A DNA stretch of 64,000 nt from Tipula vernalis (taxonomy: Eukaryota > Arthropoda > Insecta > Diptera > Tipulidae). The DNA is taken from NCBI GenBank assembly GCA_958295665.1, contig OY282560.1, positions 309,485,236 through 309,549,235 of the forward strand. The letters are read 5' to 3'. Below the pieces are notes generated by a model that was given only the letters and a program-made list of their open reading frames with translations, made no database searches and was not told where the DNA came from. The position numbers and the translations under genes were made by a program. How positions within the stretch are numbered: the first letter of the stretch is position 1; every line of letters starts with the position of its first letter. Positions 1-8,829 of this stretch are shown here, in pieces.

Positions 1-208
1 CAGCTCCACCTGAACCAGAAGGGTCCAGTGGGGTATTTGTAACTATGTTATAACCTTTCAGTTTAGGTTTATGTATCGGTTTAAATTTAGTTTCGTTTAG
101 TGCTAAAACCCATGGATTATATTTGGTTACAATCAAATTTAGCTCATTGTCCCTGCAAAAGAAACCATTGCAGTTCCAATGAAGCAAATCGTTACAAGCA
201 TTATTCAT
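1..208 (-). CDS. LINE ORF2, N-terminal end of the endonuclease (cut by window edge)
   Basis: This is the start of the second reading frame of a non-LTR retrotransposon, reading leftwards out of the window. The frame opens at the ATG whose A is at 208 and is open to base 1. Its first residues include LLHWNCNGF and, further on, VLALNETK. This is the usual opening of the apurinic-like endonuclease of Jockey/I-type LINEs, where the N of WNCNG and the E of NETK are catalytic-pocket residues. The ATG overlaps the last codons of ORF1 by 8 nt (ATGAATAA), so the two frames could be translationally coupled. No stop or frameshift is seen in the 69 visible codons. The reverse transcriptase lies outside the window. 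Confidence 0.75.
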   Translation of the reverse strand, partial: MNNACNDLLHWNCNGFFCRDNELNLIVTKYNPWVLALNETKFKPIHKPKLKGYNIVTNTPLDPSGSGGA

Positions 209-1715
209 CGTTGACATGGCGCAGTAACTCTAATTCAGCTGGGCTGAGAAATGAATAATCCTTGTTACTGTGACTTACTTGTTTTTTATACAAATGATTT
301 TGTGTTGGTTGAAAATTGACTTCTTCAGACTTTCTTAATGGTTGTGATTTGTGATGATTATTTTGATGACTATTTGACTGGCTTTGTTGTTGCGGTTGAA
401 ATTGTTCTGATGATTGAATTTGTTGATTTTGTTGTAGTGGTAATGTTCTGTTCTCTTCTTGTAAATGTTTTTGTTGAGAATGTTGCTCTGCTTTATTGTT
501 TATTGTTTGTTGTTCTTGTTGAGAAATATGTAGTTCACTTACGTGAGGAATTTGTGTGGGGTTTTGTGTATAAGTCTGAGGTAGAAGTGGATGAAGTTTG
601 TGTAATGATTGTTGAGATGTTGATTGCTGCGGTTGGTGTTGCTGTGATAGCTGTTGGGGTTGTATATCTTGCTGTATTTGTGGGTACTGTTGATTTGGGT
701 GAGTAGACTTGGGTTGCTGTTCCTGTTCATTTTGCTTGTCGCTGATTGGCTTGGATTGTGACTGATTCTGTGCGGTACGATTTCCTTTTACTATACTGGC
801 ATAGGATCCTAATGCCGGAGTTGTATTAGCGTGTGTCCTATAATATTGCGTTCTTGCTTCAAAGTAAGTGATACGGTCTGTTGTTCCAATTTTCATGATT
901 TCCGCTTCTCTTTTATAAGCCGGACACTCTTTACTAATGCTGGTATGGGGGCCCTTGCAATTGACGCACTTTACCACAGTGCAAGGTTCCTCATGAGGGA
1001 CTTGCAAATCCTCGGCGCATTTGAAGCAAACTAATGTATTTCTGCATCGCTTTTTTGTATGTCCGAACTTATAGCATGTGCCGCATTTCATGGGGTTTGG
1101 AATGTACAGTCGAACAGCAAGTTTAATGAATCCAGCATATACAGTCTCTGGAACGGTTGGTATATTGAAAGTAAGTACCATAGCTGCGGTATCTTGCAAC
1201 GCGCCCTCAATCCTCTTTTTGATTTTCCTCACATCAATCACTCCTTGGGATGAAAACCCTTCTTTAATCTCTTCTTCCGATAGAGAAATTAAATCACGGC
1301 AGAAAACCACACCCTTTGAATTATTTAAGTAAGGGTGTTCTGTAACCACTACTGGTGCTAGTCCTCCGAGTTGTTTTAATTTTAATAGTGACGCTGCGGC
1401 AGATCGTGTTTTAGTTAGTAGCAACAACTCCCCGCTTTTAGTGCGAGTTACTTTTTTAATACCGTTAGAAACAGCCATGTCGAGAGCTTTCTGTATTCCA
1501 AAAGGAGAAATTCCATTTAGATTAGTATTTACATCTTCGTGTTTTATAACCAGATATTTTTCCTGAACGGAATCAGCTGAGCTAGACGCAAACGGCGCGT
1601 TGAACCCCAATCTTTTCACCCTTAATTGTTCGGTTTTTTTCCTTTTTGGTTGTGGATATACTTCACTATACTCGCCGATCCCTTCCAGGGGGGCAAACCG
1701 ATTTTTAAGGAGCAT
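201..1715 (-). CDS. LINE ORF1 (gag-like nucleic-acid-binding protein), intact, 504 aa
   Basis: Gag-like ORF1 protein of a Jockey/I-type LINE, expected to coat the element's RNA. A basic N-terminus (residues 1-40) precedes a folded RRM-like region (about 52-205). Three zinc knuckles follow at about 211-264: CGTCYKFGHTKKRC is a canonical CX2CX4HX4C, and the next two have altered spacing (CX2CX7HX3C and CX2CX3HX6C). Residues about 310-470 are extremely rich in Gln, His, Ser and Asn. The C-terminus carries a YSFLSPAELELL motif that recurs as YKFLSPNEL in the related protein at 3682-4917. The frame is open throughout, and its stop overlaps the ORF2 start. The ATG at 1715 is the first in frame; the RRM region starts well inside it. 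Function is inferred from family membership. Confidence 0.88.
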   Translation of the reverse strand: MLLKNRFAPLEGIGEYSEVYPQPKRKKTEQLRVKRLGFNAPFASSSADSVQEKYLVIKHEDVNTNLNGISPFGIQKALDMAVSNGIKKVTRTKSGELLLLTKTRSAAASLLKLKQLGGLAPVVVTEHPYLNNSKGVVFCRDLISLSEEEIKEGFSSQGVIDVRKIKKRIEGALQDTAAMVLTFNIPTVPETVYAGFIKLAVRLYIPNPMKCGTCYKFGHTKKRCRNTLVCFKCAEDLQVPHEEPCTVVKCVNCKGPHTSISKECPAYKREAEIMKIGTTDRITYFEARTQYYRTHANTTPALGSYASIVKGNRTAQNQSQSKPISDKQNEQEQQPKSTHPNQQYPQIQQDIQPQQLSQQHQPQQSTSQQSLHKLHPLLPQTYTQNPTQIPHVSELHISQQEQQTINNKAEQHSQQKHLQEENRTLPLQQNQQIQSSEQFQPQQQSQSNSHQNNHHKSQPLRKSEEVNFQPTQNHLYKKQVSHSNKDYSFLSPAELELLRHVNDE

Positions 1716-2174
1716 TCTGCCCTAAGGCAGATGCCTCCTACACCACTTCACAACCAGAAACTATTTAGATATGTACAGCACAAAAGCAAAAAAAAAGAAA
1801 TTTTTTTTTAAAATAATTATTGTCTTTAAATGCACTAACTATAGCACAGAATGTTTTCTGCACCGGGATATACCGCTATTTTAAAATAACAAATCGCTGT
1901 TACACTGTAAATGTTTACTGTGCACCAAAAAATAGAAGAACTGTTTTTAACTAATTATTCACACCACACCAATTGTTTTCTCCAAAATTCACTTATAACA
2001 AAGTCTACCAAGTACCGTAAATAACTATGAACACGTTATTCAGCTTATATTATTATTATATTAATTTTATTTTAATGAAGTCAAAACAAATTTTATTCAA
2101 AACAAAAACAAAAAAAATGAATTAATACGTAGCTTTCAAACACGTCTTTCGTCTACGAAAGCTATCGTGGTATG
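1716..2174. other. Non-coding A/T-rich flank, probable 5' leader of the leftward LINE
   Basis: There is no supportable gene. The part next to 1715 would be the 5' untranslated leader of the minus-strand LINE, but its 5' end and target duplication could not be located. A short hairpin (tagctttc ... gaaagcta, about 2131-2163) lies just before the palindrome. Confidence 0.4.
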
Positions 2175-3076
2175 CCACTCATCTATTCATAATTTCCACT
2201 CAGTTTTTCGTTTAAATACTGATAAATTCGGACTTGGTGAAAAATCGCATACAAACTTTTGTTATTTTACCAGGCGAACAGAATTTAAAAAACAACATAA
2301 TTGTCAGCAACGTGACATTATTTTGTATCAAAGCGTGCCACTTCAAGTTATGTGACACTTAAACATACAAAATAAAGTCATATTGCTGACAATTCTACCT
2401 TCTTGTAATTTCTGTTCGCCTGTTAAAATGACAAAATTTTTTTGCGATTTTTGATGAAAAACATTTTTTTTTTAATTTCTGCTTAGCTGGTAAATAAAAA
2501 AAACTTTTTTTAAAAGGCAACTCTAGGGAACCACCCAAATAGAAAGTTTGGAGATTTTTATTACATAAAAAAATTCCTTCAGGTGCGGGGATCGAACTCG
2601 AGAAACCTCTATGGTTTTAATCTGCTATCTTATGGTAATAGTTCGATCCTCGCGGGCTGAAGGATTTCTTTTTGTAATAAAAAGCTCCAAATTTTCTATT
2701 TGGGTGGCTAGAGTTATTGATTGCCTTTTTAATTAGAAAACGTTAATTTTTATTTACCACGTGAGCAGAAATTTAAAAAAAAAACATTTTTTTTTTCATC
2801 AAAAATCGCATAAAAATTTTTGTCATTTTAACAGGCGAACACAAATTACAAGAAGGTAGAATTGTCAGCAATATGACTTTATTTTGTGCGTTCAAGTGTC
2901 ACATAACTTGAAGTGGCACGCTTTGATACAAAATAATGTCACGTTGCTGACAGTTATGTTGTTTTTTAAATTCTGTTCGCCTGGTAAAATAACAAACATT
3001 TTTATGCGATTTTTCGCCAAGTCCGAATTTAATCAGTAAACGAAAAACTGAGTAGAAATTATATAGAGATGAGTGG
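2175..3076. repeat. Large foldback: 0.9-kb palindrome made of nested palindromes
   Basis: The left arm begins ccactcatct at 2175 and the right arm ends agatgagtgg at 3076. Read inwards the arms stay near-identical by eye for about 425 bp each (roughly 2175-2599 and 2641-3076), leaving a spacer of about 40 bp. Each arm is itself a shorter palindrome: 2239-2330 is mirrored by about 2360-2452 around the shared words gcgaacagaa, attgtcagcaa and aaaatcgca, and the other arm repeats this. The inner ends carry agttcgatcc, which resembles a tRNA B box, in both orientations. No coding potential is seen. It fits a foldback element or two inverted copies of a palindromic MITE, and no transposase is present. 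Confidence 0.85.
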
Positions 3077-3078
3077 TT

Positions 3079-3356
3079 GGGTGGTAAGATGAAGGAGTGG
3101 TGTGCGAAAGGGTTGGAGTTCGGTTCTTCAAACTTCCGACTTTATTTTTTTTTTTTTTAAGCAAAAATTTGATTTTTTTTTTATTTCCACTAATTTTATA
3201 CCAAATTTTTTTTTGAAGCGATTTCGATCCTGATTAATCTTCTCGGATTATTCCCAATTCAAAATTTTTCATCTAAAAAATCAAATTTTTCGTTGTCTTT
3301 GCTTAGATTCGAACTCCAGACCTTCTTCACTCCACTCTATCACCTTACTACCTCGT
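3079..3356. repeat. Second palindrome with tRNA-like ends
   Basis: Bases 3079-3127 (ggtggtaagatgaaggagtg, then ggagttcggttct) are mirrored by 3308-3356, read on the minus strand as aggtagtaaggtgatagag, then ggagttcgaatct. The mirror continues weakly inwards (aagcaaaaatttgat at 3159 against atcaaatttttcg near 3283). Each end has a B-box-like core, so each may be the head of a tRNA-derived repeat inserted in inverted orientation. It starts two bases after the larger palindrome ends. Confidence 0.6.
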
Positions 3357-3437
3357 CTATTTTATCATATACAAGTTAATATATATTTGTTTGTTTTATG
3401 CAATCAAAACAAATGTGTCTATAATATGTCGATATGG

Positions 3438-3456
3438 TGACATCTCTGTTGGGGCA
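3438..3456 (+). repeat. Left target-site duplication of the LINE
   Basis: The sequence tgacatctctgttggggca recurs as tgaaatctctgttagggca at 8107-8125, directly after the A-rich tail. Seventeen of 19 positions match. This sets the 5' end of the LINE at 3457. Confidence 0.85.
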
Positions 3457-3681
3457 GTCTTGTTTGCGATTTCATGCGAGAAACACAAATTTTGACAGCT
3501 CGTCAATTTAGAAATAAACATTTTTTGTTTTTAGTAAGATTTATTGTAATTATTAATTAATTTAGTGTTTTGAATTGGTGATTTAAGTGAGTACACGGCT
3601 GATACAACAAGCATATAAACAGTTTTATTAAAAACAACCCAATACAAACAGAGTGAAAAAAGTGCAAATTTCATTTAGTGA

Positions 3682-4917
3682 GTGACGAAAAACAAAAAAA
3701 AAACCAATTTCCGTGAATCTTTAACGGTATCTGCCTACGGGCAGGATGCCGATACCTACAAAAATAGGTTTAGCAACTTAATGAAAATGAAGGAACATGC
3801 TAATCCTATATTACCGGAAACAAACAATCAAAAAAGAAGGAGATTATTTTTTGATGACAAAGGCAGTCAGAAATATGTGGTAATAAAGAAAACAGATGGG
3901 GAACACAGTTTTAAAGGCATTTCACCGTTTTTAATCGAAAAAGGGCTAGAAATGATAACAAGCCACATACATGAAACACAAAGATTGCGTAGTGGGGACC
4001 TACTAGTGCTTACCAGCAAAGAGGAAGGTTATTTAGCTTTGATGAAAGCAACCAAGATCGCAGAGATGCCAGTGTCAGTGGAAGAACATACATTTTTGAA
4101 TACCAGCAAAGGAGTGATATATAGCCACGACCTAATGTATATAGACCCTGATGAAATTGTGAAAGAGTTACAAAGTCAGAAGGTTGCAAAAGTTGAGAGG
4201 ATCAAGTGGCATCGAGTGCCGGTTTGTCCCAAATGCGCAAAGCAAATTCCAAAGGGACATGAGACGATTGAATGTGAACCCATCAAATGTGCCAATTGTC
4301 AAAATGAACACACCACTTTTGATAAGGACTCTCTTACTTTCATCATGGAAAAGGAAGTAATGAAAATAAAAACTATGGACAGAATAACGTATTTCAGAGC
4401 TAAGGAAATTTATTACCGCGAATACGCAAACACAACACCAGCATATGCAGCAGCACAAACGAAACCTCTATTCAGTGACATATTAAAAACGAAGCTAACA
4501 AATACCGAAAGTACAAATCAAAACTCAAAAGAGACAAACAATAATAATCAAATTAATAATAATAATATTAATACAAATAACACTAATAACAACAAAAGTA
4601 AAGATATCAACAATAATCGAAATCAAAACAACAATAATCAAAGTAAAATAAACAATAATACAAATAATAACAACACAAATCAACAAACAGAAACTAATAA
4701 AACAAAACACAACGAAATCAATCCAACAACAATAAGACAAGAGACAACAAGCATTTTTTCAGCAGCAGCTGAAATACAAAAACAAACAACAAAGGAAACA
4801 ACAATTAAAACTACAGATGGAAGAGCAGCAGCATCCCAAAATAAATATAAATTTTTGAGTCCAAACGAGCTCAATATCATAATAGATGTAGAAGAGGATG
4901 AAAGGATGAATGAATAA
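3682..4917 (+). CDS. LINE ORF1 (gag-like), open but internally deleted, 411 aa
   Basis: Related to the 504-aa ORF1 at 201-1715: shared words include KYVVIK, KGISPF, NTSKGVIYSHD, MDRITYF, YANTTPA and the C-terminal YKFLSPNEL. It lacks roughly 58 residues between VERIKW (about residue 176) and HRVPVCPKC. The missing part is the end of the RRM-like domain and the whole first zinc knuckle. The third knuckle also lost its last Cys: CANCQNEHTTFDKDS stands where the relative has SKEC. The deletion is in frame, so the protein stays open. The C-terminal third (about 275-350) is an Asn-rich tract, where the relative is Gln-rich. RNA binding is probably impaired. The stop lies 6 nt before the ORF2 ATG at 4924. 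Confidence 0.85.
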   Translation: MTKNKKKTNFRESLTVSAYGQDADTYKNRFSNLMKMKEHANPILPETNNQKRRRLFFDDKGSQKYVVIKKTDGEHSFKGISPFLIEKGLEMITSHIHETQRLRSGDLLVLTSKEEGYLALMKATKIAEMPVSVEEHTFLNTSKGVIYSHDLMYIDPDEIVKELQSQKVAKVERIKWHRVPVCPKCAKQIPKGHETIECEPIKCANCQNEHTTFDKDSLTFIMEKEVMKIKTMDRITYFRAKEIYYREYANTTPAYAAAQTKPLFSDILKTKLTNTESTNQNSKETNNNNQINNNNINTNNTNNNKSKDINNNRNQNNNNQSKINNNTNNNNTNQQTETNKTKHNEINPTTIRQETTSIFSAAAEIQKQTTKETTIKTTDGRAAASQNKYKFLSPNELNIIIDVEEDERMNE

Positions 4918-4923
4918 AACCGC

Positions 4924-7900
4924 ATGACGGAGCGAATGGTAAGGTCCAATGAATGTATGTGTATTGGTCAGATTAACATCCGCAGCATGTATGCCAACGG
5001 CGATATGATGCGGACTTATCTGGCCAATAATTATGTGTATGTAATGCTATTAAGTGAGACATGGGAACGTGAGAACAAGACGTTTCGAGTGAATGGTTAC
5101 AATTTTCTATCCAAACCGAGGGCCGATGGTTACGGGGGAGTAGCGATATTGGCGCGATCCAATATCACACTGTAAACAGTGCAGGTCCCTGATTTTGAAC
5201 ACATTGAAGTGGTCGCTGCCAAAACTCGGAATCTGGATAGAAATTTGTTAATTGTAAGTGTATATGCAACCACAATTGAATCTGCGGGTGATAGAGAAAA
5301 AGGCCTGAGGGATATTAAGAAATTTTTTGACTGGGTGCGTGGAAAAAGTGACATAATTGTGGGGGGTGATATGAATGCACATTCGGGGGTATGGGGGTAT
5401 GAAAGGAATAACGCACCTCATTCTGGATTCCGATCTTGTAATACTGAATGATGGAAGACCAACAAGGATGGCGTATATAGGGGCCACAGCCAGCGCGATA
5501 GACATTACCTTAGTGTCTAACGGGCTGGCGGCCCAAGTCACTTGGAATGTTACTGATGAGAATTTGGGTAGTGATCATTATTTGATTCACGCTTGTATAG
5601 GTGGTGTAAATGTAGACATTGAGCAAAAGAGCATTATAAATAGCAAAAAATGGGTCAGATGTATGAATGAAATTCTCATGGTGAATGAAATAAATGAGGT
5701 CAACCAACTTGAGGATGAAATACAGAGAGTGAATGATATGTGCAGTACGCAAATAAGAGTGAATGAAATTACGGTACATGGTTGGTGGAACAATGAAATC
5801 CAGTATTGGTATGAACGGAAACGGATAAGCTTGAGTGAATTTAATAGGTGTATATGCCACCAGTGTAGGATAAGGTATGGACGGGCGAATGCAAGGCTAA
5901 AAAAAGCTATCCGTAGAGCGAAAAGGAAAAGTTGGCGGGAGTATGTGTCTCATATGACACATAGAACTACAACGAAGGATGTATGGGATAAATTTAATAG
6001 AGTGAGAGGTCATAAAACACAAGGCAGAAATGCCGTTTTAGATGACAGAGAGAATGGAAATCAATTCCTACAAATGATGACGGATGTACGGAATAATTTA
6101 GGTGAAAGTAATGAATGCGTGTTACCTGAAAAGAACAGTGAATCTGTAAATGAAATGTGTGTTGAATTTGAATGGGACGAGTTCTGTGGGGTTCTGGATT
6201 CATCAAAATCCACTACCCCTGGAACTAATAGAGTGAGTTATAGAATGATTGTTGATTTGGAATTTGAGGCAAAGGGAACGTTGTTGCAAATTCTAAATAA
6301 GGTGTGGATGAGTATCCAGATACCGGAAAAATGGAAGGAGAGCAGAGTGGTTCCAATTCCTAAGAAGGATAGGGATAGGAATCTGGCAACAAATTTCAGA
6401 GGAGTATGTATGTTGAATGTTTTTGTTAAGATGGTGAATGGAATGATGAAAGGAAGATTGGATAAAATCGTGAATGAGGGTAATTTGTTGCCAGAAACCA
6501 CCTTTGGATTCCGGCGCAATCACTCTGCTAATGAATGCGTGGAAAAGTTTGTGTGGGAAGTACGAAAGGAAAATAAGAATGTTGTGGCGGTTTTTCTGGA
6601 TATCGAGAGGGCGTATGATTATGTGGTTCCAGGGAAACTATATCAGGTTCTTTTAAACTTGGGTTTCCCTTGGAAAATTTGTAAGTGGGTATATGAGTTT
6701 ATGAGTGAGCGTAAGTTAGTTTTGTGTGGAAGGGGGTACAGGTTGGAGGGAGCCGTGAATATCGGCCTTCCACAAGGGAGTAAGATCTCTCCGACTCTTT
6801 TCAATCTGTATACGAGCTCGATTCATGCACTTAATTCCGCGGACAAGGTAATTCTGCAATTTGCAGATGACTTTGTCTTGATAGGCAAGGAAAGAAACAT
6901 CGACGAGGCACTGAATCGGGCTCAGGAATGTGTGAATCAGGTAACACAATGTTTAACGGAATTGAATTTGCGTGTAAATACGAGAAAATGTTACAGTATG
7001 GCTTTTCGTTCAAAACGAAGAATTGATGTGAAAATATATAACGAGAGTATTGAATATGTGACTTTGACTAGGTATTTGGGAATCTGGATTGATAAGCGAT
7101 TGAGTTTTAAAGTGCATATGGAAAAGTTGGCCGGGTGAGTAAACCGAAATGGGGAGCTCATCCTAGTGTGACTGACATGTTGCGAAAGGCGCTAGTGTCT
7201 TCCAAGATTGCATATGGGATAAGCGTGTATGGTGACGGGTCTAAGGTCGGGTTTGTGCTAGAGTGGTATTGGGAGCGATTAGTTCAACCCCAATACAAAC
7301 TCTATGGTCTGAATTGGGTGATTCACCTCTAAAGTATAAGAGAGAATGGATCACCGTGCGAGAGACTGTGCGAATGTTGACCAAAGACAATGTGTTAGTG
7401 AATGAGATGAAAGTAAGGTTGCAAGGAGGAACGGTTTTCCGGAAGACACAAAGGGCGAAGATAATTTTGGAAAATATTCACTTATTTTCCAAGATCCGAC
7501 AAGTGTGTCCGAGAATTCCTCCGAACGGTCTTACGGTGTGTTTGAATTTTGGAGACACAACAAAAGCGATGATGAATGAGTTATCGGTTAAGGGAGAATT
7601 TAGAAAAATGCAATTGAATTTTTTTGCACATGTGGAAGTGTATACAGATGCTAGTGTAAACGAGGATCGGGTAGGTGTGGGAATATTTATTCCAACACTG
7701 CAATGATACGAACGATGGAACGAGTGAGATTGAATCATGGAAATTGGAAAGAAAGTCTAAAGAAACGTCATTTGATTGAGGATGATTTATGTGAAAGATG
7801 TTTGATTGTGGAGGACATTGAACATTTAATTCTGCACTGTCCTAATTTTACTCAGAGTAGAAGAATGTTCGATGTCCTTATGAATGCAAGAAATTTGAAT

Positions 7901-7945
7901 GATTTATTACGAATGGGAATAAATGGGTATAAGGAGATGGGATAG
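4924..7945 (+). pseudogene. Broken LINE ORF2: endonuclease, reverse transcriptase, RNase H remnant
   Basis: The endonuclease begins at the ATG at 4924 (GQINIRSM, LLSETW, GYGGVAIL). An in-frame TAA at 5173 follows NITL, and the domain continues with VVGGDMNAHSGVWGYERN-type sequence. Around 5415-5450 the frame shifts, resuming in the long frame that ends at 7138 (ATASAIDITLVS, GSDHYLI). The reverse transcriptase shows GFRRNHSANECV, then a motif-A-like AYDYVV, motif B GLPQGSKISPTLFNLY, and the catalytic FADD at 6860-6871. Another frameshift lies at 7138. VYTDASVNEDRVGVGIFIP (about 7638-7695) is only the first strand of an RNase H; the rest is deleted. The last frame (7703-7945) holds the C-terminal CERC...EHLILHC segment. 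Confidence 0.88.
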
Positions 7946-7985
7946 TAGTATGAAAGAGGATCGATGAATGAAAGTTGAATAAGAG

Positions 7986-8106
7986 GAAAAAATAAAAAAA
8001 TAAATAAATAAATAAAATAAAATTTTGTATATAAATTGTAAATTTTGAAATCGGGCCATATGGCTCCTATTTTTGGGGCTAGTGCAAATAAAAAAAAAAA
8101 AAAAAA
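7986..8106 (+). other. A-rich 3' tail of the LINE
   Basis: AAATA repeats (about 7986-8030) are followed by unique 3' sequence and then an A run ending at 8106. The target duplication starts at the next base. This is the layout expected for target-primed reverse transcription. Confidence 0.75.
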
Positions 8107-8125
8107 TGAAATCTCTGTTAGGGCA
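8107..8125 (+). repeat. Right target-site duplication of the LINE
   Basis: tgaaatctctgttagggca matches 3438-3456 at 17 of 19 bases and abuts the A tail. Confidence 0.85.
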
Positions 8126-8463
8126 TATGTACTACATTTACTACACAATGTTTCTGCTAAGTGCTGAAATATTTGGTTTTGCTTAAAAGAGGGCGTGTGT
8201 TTTACTTTTGTAAAAATGTCTGAGGCTCGATTTTTTAAATAATTAATAATGGATTAGTTGTACTAAATATTCTGGTAACGAAATCGCTATAAATTCAAAA
8301 AGCAAACTACTCACAAAAATTTAGCAAGAGTAGCTGCGTGCAGTCAGAAGTACTTGTGTGTACTTTGCCACGTTAAATGGAACCCAGCAATTAGAAAATA
8401 TAAATAATAATTGATGAATATGGATATGAAACTGATAAATTGGCCTTAGCACCACTTGCCAGA

Positions 8464-8790
8464 GATTTGAATTCACTTTCCGATAGTAAATGTAGTAGCT
8501 GACCTACTACTCCGTCCATCGAGTCCAAGAAATACCCCCTATCCAGGGGAATAAATTATTCTGGAAACTTTAAGTACCAATTAAGATTTCGTCTGATATC
8601 GTTCATTGACCGTTAACACAAACTTCTAGATATTTGAACTAGGAATCCGATATTATATGTAGTAGCTGCTTAAAACTGTTGTCCATTATCCCGATTAACG
8701 ATTTCTTAAACCAGGAATTAATTTAAACTATACATTTTTTCTGGCGATTAAGACTAACTAACAATTACTTAGAATCCAATATGATTTGTT
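8464..8790 (+). repeat. Degenerate tandem repeat, about 165-bp unit
   Basis: The words gatttgaa, ccgatagtaaatgtagtagctg and attctggaaac of the first copy (from 8464) recur as gatatttgaa, ccgatattatatgtagtagctg and ttctggcgattaag in the second copy (from 8628). A stub of a third follows near 8769. The rest of 8126-8829 shows no gene. Confidence 0.5.
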
Positions 8791-8829
8791 TTTTTCCAAT
8801 ATGATTTGTATACGTATTACTGTTGAAAA

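Larger units (their letters stand above)
3457..8106 (+). mobile_element. Full-length but inactive non-LTR retrotransposon (I/LOA-like, with RNase H)
   Basis: The element is bounded by a 19-bp target duplication and ends in an A-rich tail. Order: 5' leader (3457-3681), ORF1 gag (3682-4917), broken ORF2 with endonuclease, reverse transcriptase, start of an RNase H and a C-terminal Cys/His segment (4924-7945), then a 3' region with AAATA repeats and a final A run. An RNase H after the reverse transcriptase is typical of the I superclade. At least five lesions (a gag deletion, an ORF2 stop, two frameshifts and an RNase H deletion) mean it cannot move by its own proteins. The two mismatches in the target duplication suggest a fairly old insertion. 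Confidence 0.88.

Noticed and set aside
338..706. Plus-strand open frame of 122 codons
   Set aside because: It is the complement of the Gln-rich gag tail at 201-1715; composition (Val/Phe-rich) is the shadow of CAA/CAG codons.
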